Both the position numbers and the translations under genes were made by a program. Positions 60,264 through 64,000 of a stretch of 64,000 bases of DNA are shown in pieces. The notes beneath the pieces were generated by a model, which worked only from the letters and a program-made list of their open reading frames with translations, was not told the origin of the DNA and did no database searches. This DNA comes from an uncultured Lachnospiraceae bacterium (GTDB taxonomy: Bacteria > Bacillota > Clostridia > Lachnospirales > Lachnospiraceae). Numbering within the stretch: the stretch's first letter is position 1; each line of letters starts with the position of its first letter. The stretch lies in assembly GCA_947382355.1 (NCBI GenBank), contig CANCYR010000008.1, forward strand, positions 21,306 through 85,305. Reading direction: 5' to 3'.

Positions 60264-63005
60264 ATGAGGGAAATGAAGGATAAAATAAAATGGAATATAG
60301 GTCTGGGTATTTTTTTCATAATGGGGCTGTTGCTTGTGGGAGACTTTCCTGTACAGGCAGAGCCTTTCAAAGAGCTGACCCTGGACATCCATTATATCCG
60401 CTATGAAGGGGACTATGAGGACTGGAGCCTCTGGCTCTGGACGGAAGGGACAGACGGCCAGGAATATGCTTTATCAAATACTTCAAAAGAAGGCTGGGCA
60501 TCCGCTAAGATAACGTTAAATAATATAGAGGAAAATGCCGGAATCGGAACTTTGCTAAAGTATAAGGACTGGGAGAGAAAGGATGTGGAAGCGGACCGGT
60601 ATCTGGATTTGTCCAGGGCGGAAAACGGAGTGCTTTCCGTTTATTTTCTTCAGGAAGAAAATCAGGTTTTTTATTCAGAGAAAGAGCTGAATATGGGACA
60701 GCGTATCATGTGGGCAAGGTACGATGATGTAAATCGGGTTTCTTTTGCTTTATACTGCCCGGATATTTCAAAAAAGCAGGCAGAACAGCTGGTGATTTCC
60801 ATGGAGGAGCAGGACGGCGGTTCAAAGCTTTTTAAAGAACTGGATATAAAGACAGAAGGAAATATGGTAAAAGGAACAGGTCTTTTGGATAAGGCAATAA
60901 ATCTTTCAGACTGCAATTATCTATCTGTAAAAGGTATGGAAAAAAGAGCCATAGAAGCCGGACAGATTTTTTCCACAAAAGAATTTGAAGAGAATTATGT
61001 TTATGAGGGAAATGATCTGGGAGCAGTATATTCAAAAGAAGCTACCGCTTTCAGGGTATGGGCTCCTACTGCCGGCAGGGTGGAGCTTAATCTGTATGAA
61101 ACAGGAGACGGAGACGACCTGTTGAATTCCTATCCCATGGAACAGGATGAAAAAGGGACATGGTATCTGAAGCTGTCCGGTGATTTTTCGGGAGTGTATT
61201 ATACTTATTCGGTAACAGTGCTGGGACAGGAAAGGGAAGCGGTAGACCCTTATGCCAGAGCGTGCGGCATAAACGGAAAGAGAGGGATGGTCATAGATTT
61301 GGAACAGACTAATCCACAGGGCTTTTTGGAAGAAACAAAGCCGCCTCTTGCTTCCTTTCGGGATATTATCTTATATGAAATGAGCGTGCGGGATTATACG
61401 ATAGATGCAAGCTCCGGTGTTAAAGAAAAAGGAAAATATCCGGGGCTTACGGAGGAGGGGACCGTAAATGAAAAAGGAGAGGCTACAGCTTTAGATTACC
61501 TTGGAAATCTGGGAGTTACCCATGTGCACCTTTTGCCCACCCAGGATTCCGGAGAGGTGGACGAGGAACACCCGGAGGAGTCATACAACTGGGGATACAT
61601 GACGCAGAATTTCAATGTGCCGGAAGGCTCTTATTCCACAGACCCCTATCATGGGGAAGTGCGCGTAAAGGAATACAAGCAAATGGTGCAAAGCCTGCAT
61701 AAAAAGGGAATCCGGGTAGTTATGGATGTGGTGTACAATCATACTTCCGACCCGGGAGAATCCAATTTTAATAAAATCGTGCCGGGATATTATTACCGGA
61801 TAAGGGAAGACGGCACTTATTCCAATGGTTCCGCCTGCGGGAACGAGGTGGCAACGGAACGTGCCATGGCAAGAAAGTTCATTGTGGATTCGGTTGTTTA
61901 CTGGGCAAAGGAGTATCATGTGGACGGCTTTCGCTTTGATTTAATGGGACTGATTGATTTGGAAACCATGAACCTTATCCGGGAAGAATTAAATCAGGTG
62001 GATAAGAGCATTTACATTTACGGAGAAGGCTGGACAGGGGGCGACACCATAAGCGGCAACCAGATGGCAGAATCGGAAAATGCCGGGGCAATGCCGGGGA
62101 TTGCAGTGTTTTCCAATGTATTCCGGAGAGGGATACAAAAATATGTAAGCGGAATTTTTGAGGAAGAGTTTACGAAAAATTCCGTATTGTTCGGAGTGGT
62201 GGGGGCAACGGCTCAGGAAATAACCAAAGAAACCATGGGAAGCTGGACAAAAGACCCTGTCCAATGTATCAATTATGCATCCTGTCATGACGGGTACACT
62301 CTGTGGGATTTAATCAGGCAGAACTGCAGCGGTGAAACGGAAGAAATGTGGGAAAAACGCAATAAGCTTTCGGCTGCCGTTGTCATGACGGTTCAGGGGG
62401 TGCCTTTTATACAGTCGGGAGAGGAAATGAAAAGAAGCAAGACAGCAGAGGATGACCCGGCAAAGATTTATGGCAATTCCTACAGCGCTGGGGATTATGT
62501 AAACAGCATTAAATGGAATGATATTTCAGAATACAGGGAACTGGTGGCTTATTATAAAGGGCTTATGGAGTTTCGCAAAAGCCATAAGGGACTTTCTTAC
62601 GCAACCGCTTTAGAGCTTCAAAAGAATATGAGGTTTTTAGAGGCTGGTAAGGAGAACGTAATCGCTTATACAGTGGTGGAAGAAGAAAACCTGTTTCTTG
62701 AAAATAAAATCTGCATTATCTATAACCCCAATATGGAAGAGGCCTCTATAATGCTGCCCAAAGGCAAATGGAAGGTTTATATAGACGGGGAGCAGGCAGG
62801 AACAGAAGAGCTGGCTGTCCTTTCAGGAGGAAAGGAAATCAAAGTGCCGGGCGTGGAGCCGCTTGTTCTTTTGCGTACTTATGTAAAGGCAGAAATTCTA
62901 TATGGGGCAGCGTTTATAGCAGTGATGGCAGGTGTTTTTGCCTTTGCGAAAAGCATGAGCAAAAAGAGAAGGAGAAGGGAACATGAACATAGCGGTAACC
63001 ATTAA
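60264..63005 (+). CDS. pulA: Type I pullulanase, secreted and membrane-anchored
   Basis: A 913-residue glycoside hydrolase (GH13). A signal peptide ends near VQAEP; a CBM41-like region (LDIHYIRYEGDYEDWSLWLW) and a CBM48 (GAVYSKEATAFRVWAPTAGRVELNLY) precede the barrel. Catalytic residues are the nucleophile Asp in VDGFRFDLMGL, the acid/base Glu in IYGEGW and the transition-state pair in NYASCHDGYT; YNHTSD is region I. A C-terminal helix (LYGAAFIAVMAGVFAFA) with a basic tail anchors it, without LPxTG. It should cleave alpha-1,6 bonds in alpha-glucans outside the cell. Its place inside a polysaccharide operon is unusual. Confidence 0.92.
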   Translation: MREMKDKIKWNIGLGIFFIMGLLLVGDFPVQAEPFKELTLDIHYIRYEGDYEDWSLWLWTEGTDGQEYALSNTSKEGWASAKITLNNIEENAGIGTLLKYKDWERKDVEADRYLDLSRAENGVLSVYFLQEENQVFYSEKELNMGQRIMWARYDDVNRVSFALYCPDISKKQAEQLVISMEEQDGGSKLFKELDIKTEGNMVKGTGLLDKAINLSDCNYLSVKGMEKRAIEAGQIFSTKEFEENYVYEGNDLGAVYSKEATAFRVWAPTAGRVELNLYETGDGDDLLNSYPMEQDEKGTWYLKLSGDFSGVYYTYSVTVLGQEREAVDPYARACGINGKRGMVIDLEQTNPQGFLEETKPPLASFRDIILYEMSVRDYTIDASSGVKEKGKYPGLTEEGTVNEKGEATALDYLGNLGVTHVHLLPTQDSGEVDEEHPEESYNWGYMTQNFNVPEGSYSTDPYHGEVRVKEYKQMVQSLHKKGIRVVMDVVYNHTSDPGESNFNKIVPGYYYRIREDGTYSNGSACGNEVATERAMARKFIVDSVVYWAKEYHVDGFRFDLMGLIDLETMNLIREELNQVDKSIYIYGEGWTGGDTISGNQMAESENAGAMPGIAVFSNVFRRGIQKYVSGIFEEEFTKNSVLFGVVGATAQEITKETMGSWTKDPVQCINYASCHDGYTLWDLIRQNCSGETEEMWEKRNKLSAAVVMTVQGVPFIQSGEEMKRSKTAEDDPAKIYGNSYSAGDYVNSIKWNDISEYRELVAYYKGLMEFRKSHKGLSYATALELQKNMRFLEAGKENVIAYTVVEEENLFLENKICIIYNPNMEEASIMLPKGKWKVYIDGEQAGTEELAVLSGGKEIKVPGVEPLVLLRTYVKAEILYGAAFIAVMAGVFAFAKSMSKKRRRREHEHSGNH

Positions 63006-63861
63006 TGATACGTATTTTTATCCTCTTTATATTATGTTAAATACGTTGTTTTCAAAGCATGAAAAAATACAGATACATGTGTATCTTATCCATTCCAGAG
63101 TAAGTGAAAGGAACAAAAAAAGGCTGGAGCGGTTATGTAAGCATCATGGAGGAAAATTTACGGAAATATTTGTATCCGGGGAGGAATTTTCCGATGCTCC
63201 CAGTTTTTCCTATTTTACAAAAGAAATGTATTACCGGATTCTGGCGGCAAAGCTTTTGCCGGAAACGGTGGAACGGGTGCTTTATCTGGACCCGGATTTG
63301 ATTGTGACGGATAATCTGGAGGAGTTTTATCATATGCCCATGGAAGGCTGTTTCTTTGCGGGCATACGGGACAGGCTTCAGGATAAGGAAGACAGTCCCT
63401 ACTGGAAGGAACTGGGATTTACAGGAAAGAACAGATATGTCAATTCCGGCGTGCTTTTGTGCAACCTGACCCTTCTTAGGAAGGAACAGAAGGTGCAGGA
63501 TGTATTTGATATGTTAAAGGAGCGGGGAGAAAGGCTGAAGTTTCCTGATCAGGATGTAATCAATGTGCTCTATGAAGGAAAAATAGCAGTAGCAGAAGAC
63601 AGATACAATTTAAATCCCAATATATTACGCTGGTGGGAATATCTGGGCTATAATTTTGCCCCCTTTTTTATGAAGCGGCCTGCAATCATTCATTACATGG
63701 GCGCCGAAAAGCCATGGAGAAACAGCTATGCAGGAGGAATGTATCAGTATTACTGGAATGAGGAAAGAAAGTATGCCTATGGGAAAAAGGTGGATATGTT
63801 TTTCAGATGTTTTAAGATTCCGTTTTTGATGATAAAGGCGGGGATTCGCTTTTTCCTGTAA
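62983..63861 (+). CDS. Family 8 glycosyltransferase
   Basis: A 292-residue GT8 paralogue of the enzyme at 46.3 kb: MNIAVTINDTYFYPLYIMLNTLF, DxD in RVLYLDPDLIV, YVNSGVLLCNL and IIHYMGAEKPW. Start ATG 62983 overlaps the pullulanase end by 23 bases, so the two are translationally linked. It is the last complete gene in the window; whether the operon continues cannot be seen. Confidence 0.92.
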   Translation: MNIAVTINDTYFYPLYIMLNTLFSKHEKIQIHVYLIHSRVSERNKKRLERLCKHHGGKFTEIFVSGEEFSDAPSFSYFTKEMYYRILAAKLLPETVERVLYLDPDLIVTDNLEEFYHMPMEGCFFAGIRDRLQDKEDSPYWKELGFTGKNRYVNSGVLLCNLTLLRKEQKVQDVFDMLKERGERLKFPDQDVINVLYEGKIAVAEDRYNLNPNILRWWEYLGYNFAPFFMKRPAIIHYMGAEKPWRNSYAGGMYQYYWNEERKYAYGKKVDMFFRCFKIPFLMIKAGIRFFL

Positions 63862-63942
63862 GGATGTCGGATTCCATGCCCTGCCAAAGCCCCGGGACAC
63901 AAAGCAGCCGGAAGAATCGGCAGACAGAAAATGATTTCTAAA

Positions 63943-64000
63943 GTCGCCCTTATAAAAACGCCAGCGCTTAGCGAGGTATTTTCGAGCTTAGCACTGCTGC
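63943..64000. repeat. Possible dispersed intergenic repeat, cut by window edge
   Basis: After about 80 non-coding bases the sequence reads CGCTTAGCGAGGTATTTTCG and then AGCTTAGCACTGCTGC. GCTTAGC occurs twice 20 bases apart. The style is that of a short intergenic repeat, but only one copy is seen in the window. Confidence 0.3.

Overview
The window reads as a chromosome segment of an anaerobic, low- to mid-GC Gram-positive of class Clostridia, most likely Lachnospiraceae (Blautia-like). This rests on gene content and protein flavour: the rpoD-trmK-nif3-nucleoside kinase order, the PerR/rubredoxin/rubrerythrin oxygen-defence operon, the separate pyrB and pyrI genes, and strong AGGAGG-type ribosome binding sites throughout. 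The genus is an inference, not a database result.

Layout. 1-4.4 kb is housekeeping: the 3' part of rpoD, trmK, a Nif3 protein, a TGS-domain nucleoside kinase and RNase P RNA. 4.5-7.1 kb is an MBOAT acyltransferase with an SGNH partner. 7.1-8.9 kb is a decayed accessory patch: a GNAT gene, a PIN-toxin/antitoxin pair in which both genes carry an in-frame amber stop, and the 3' end of a tRNA on the minus strand. 8.9-16.7 kb holds hflX, a zinc-homeostasis operon (two CobW-family GTPases and ZnuABC-type ABC transporter genes) and a SpoVK/CbxX-like AAA+ ATPase. 16.7-18.9 kb is a PerR-type operon with a PerR-box-like site on its promoter. 18.9-24.8 kb is a second accessory patch with several gene remnants (an internally deleted Rpn-type nuclease, a truncated HAD phosphatase). 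It also holds a two-gene unit: a PD-(D/E)XK nuclease fused to a tyrosine-recombinase-like domain, followed by a Schlafen/AlbA_2 ATPase.

25.0-31.3 kb is a tightly packed six-gene operon that looks like an alternative dlt operon: PP-loop amidotransferase-like protein, AMP-forming ligase, formyltransferase with an intact N/H/D triad, acyl carrier protein, MBOAT and SGNH protein. It probably loads a small carboxylate (possibly an amino acid) onto the carrier protein and exports it to the cell surface. A two-component system follows from its own promoter. 33.5-37.6 kb carries pyrBI, a nitroreductase, a PH-domain protein, an XRE regulator and small membrane genes, with a perfect long inverted repeat between genes. 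37.8-42.0 kb is a folate operon (folC, folE, an HD-domain hydrolase, folP, folB-folK fusion).

42.0-63.9 kb is an exopolysaccharide region. A flippase gene lies on the minus strand. Opposite it runs a long co-directional operon from a sigma-A promoter near 43.7 kb: UDP-sugar dehydrogenase, glycosyltransferases, a UDP-GlcNAc C4-epimerase-like gene, then a Gram-positive Pel-like core (DUF2194/PelA-like, PelF, PelG, PelD-like, PelE-like). A large membrane protein, another GT4, a membrane-anchored type I pullulanase and a second GT8 complete it. The PelD-like protein keeps an RxxD c-di-GMP I-site motif in a degenerate GGDEF domain, so output is probably gated by c-di-GMP. No diguanylate cyclase lies in the window.

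The best candidates for something undescribed are the formyltransferase-containing dlt-like operon (25-31 kb), the nuclease-recombinase/Schlafen pair (21.7-24.8 kb) and the extended Pel-like cluster with its SDR-GAF-GGDEF fusion and pullulanase.
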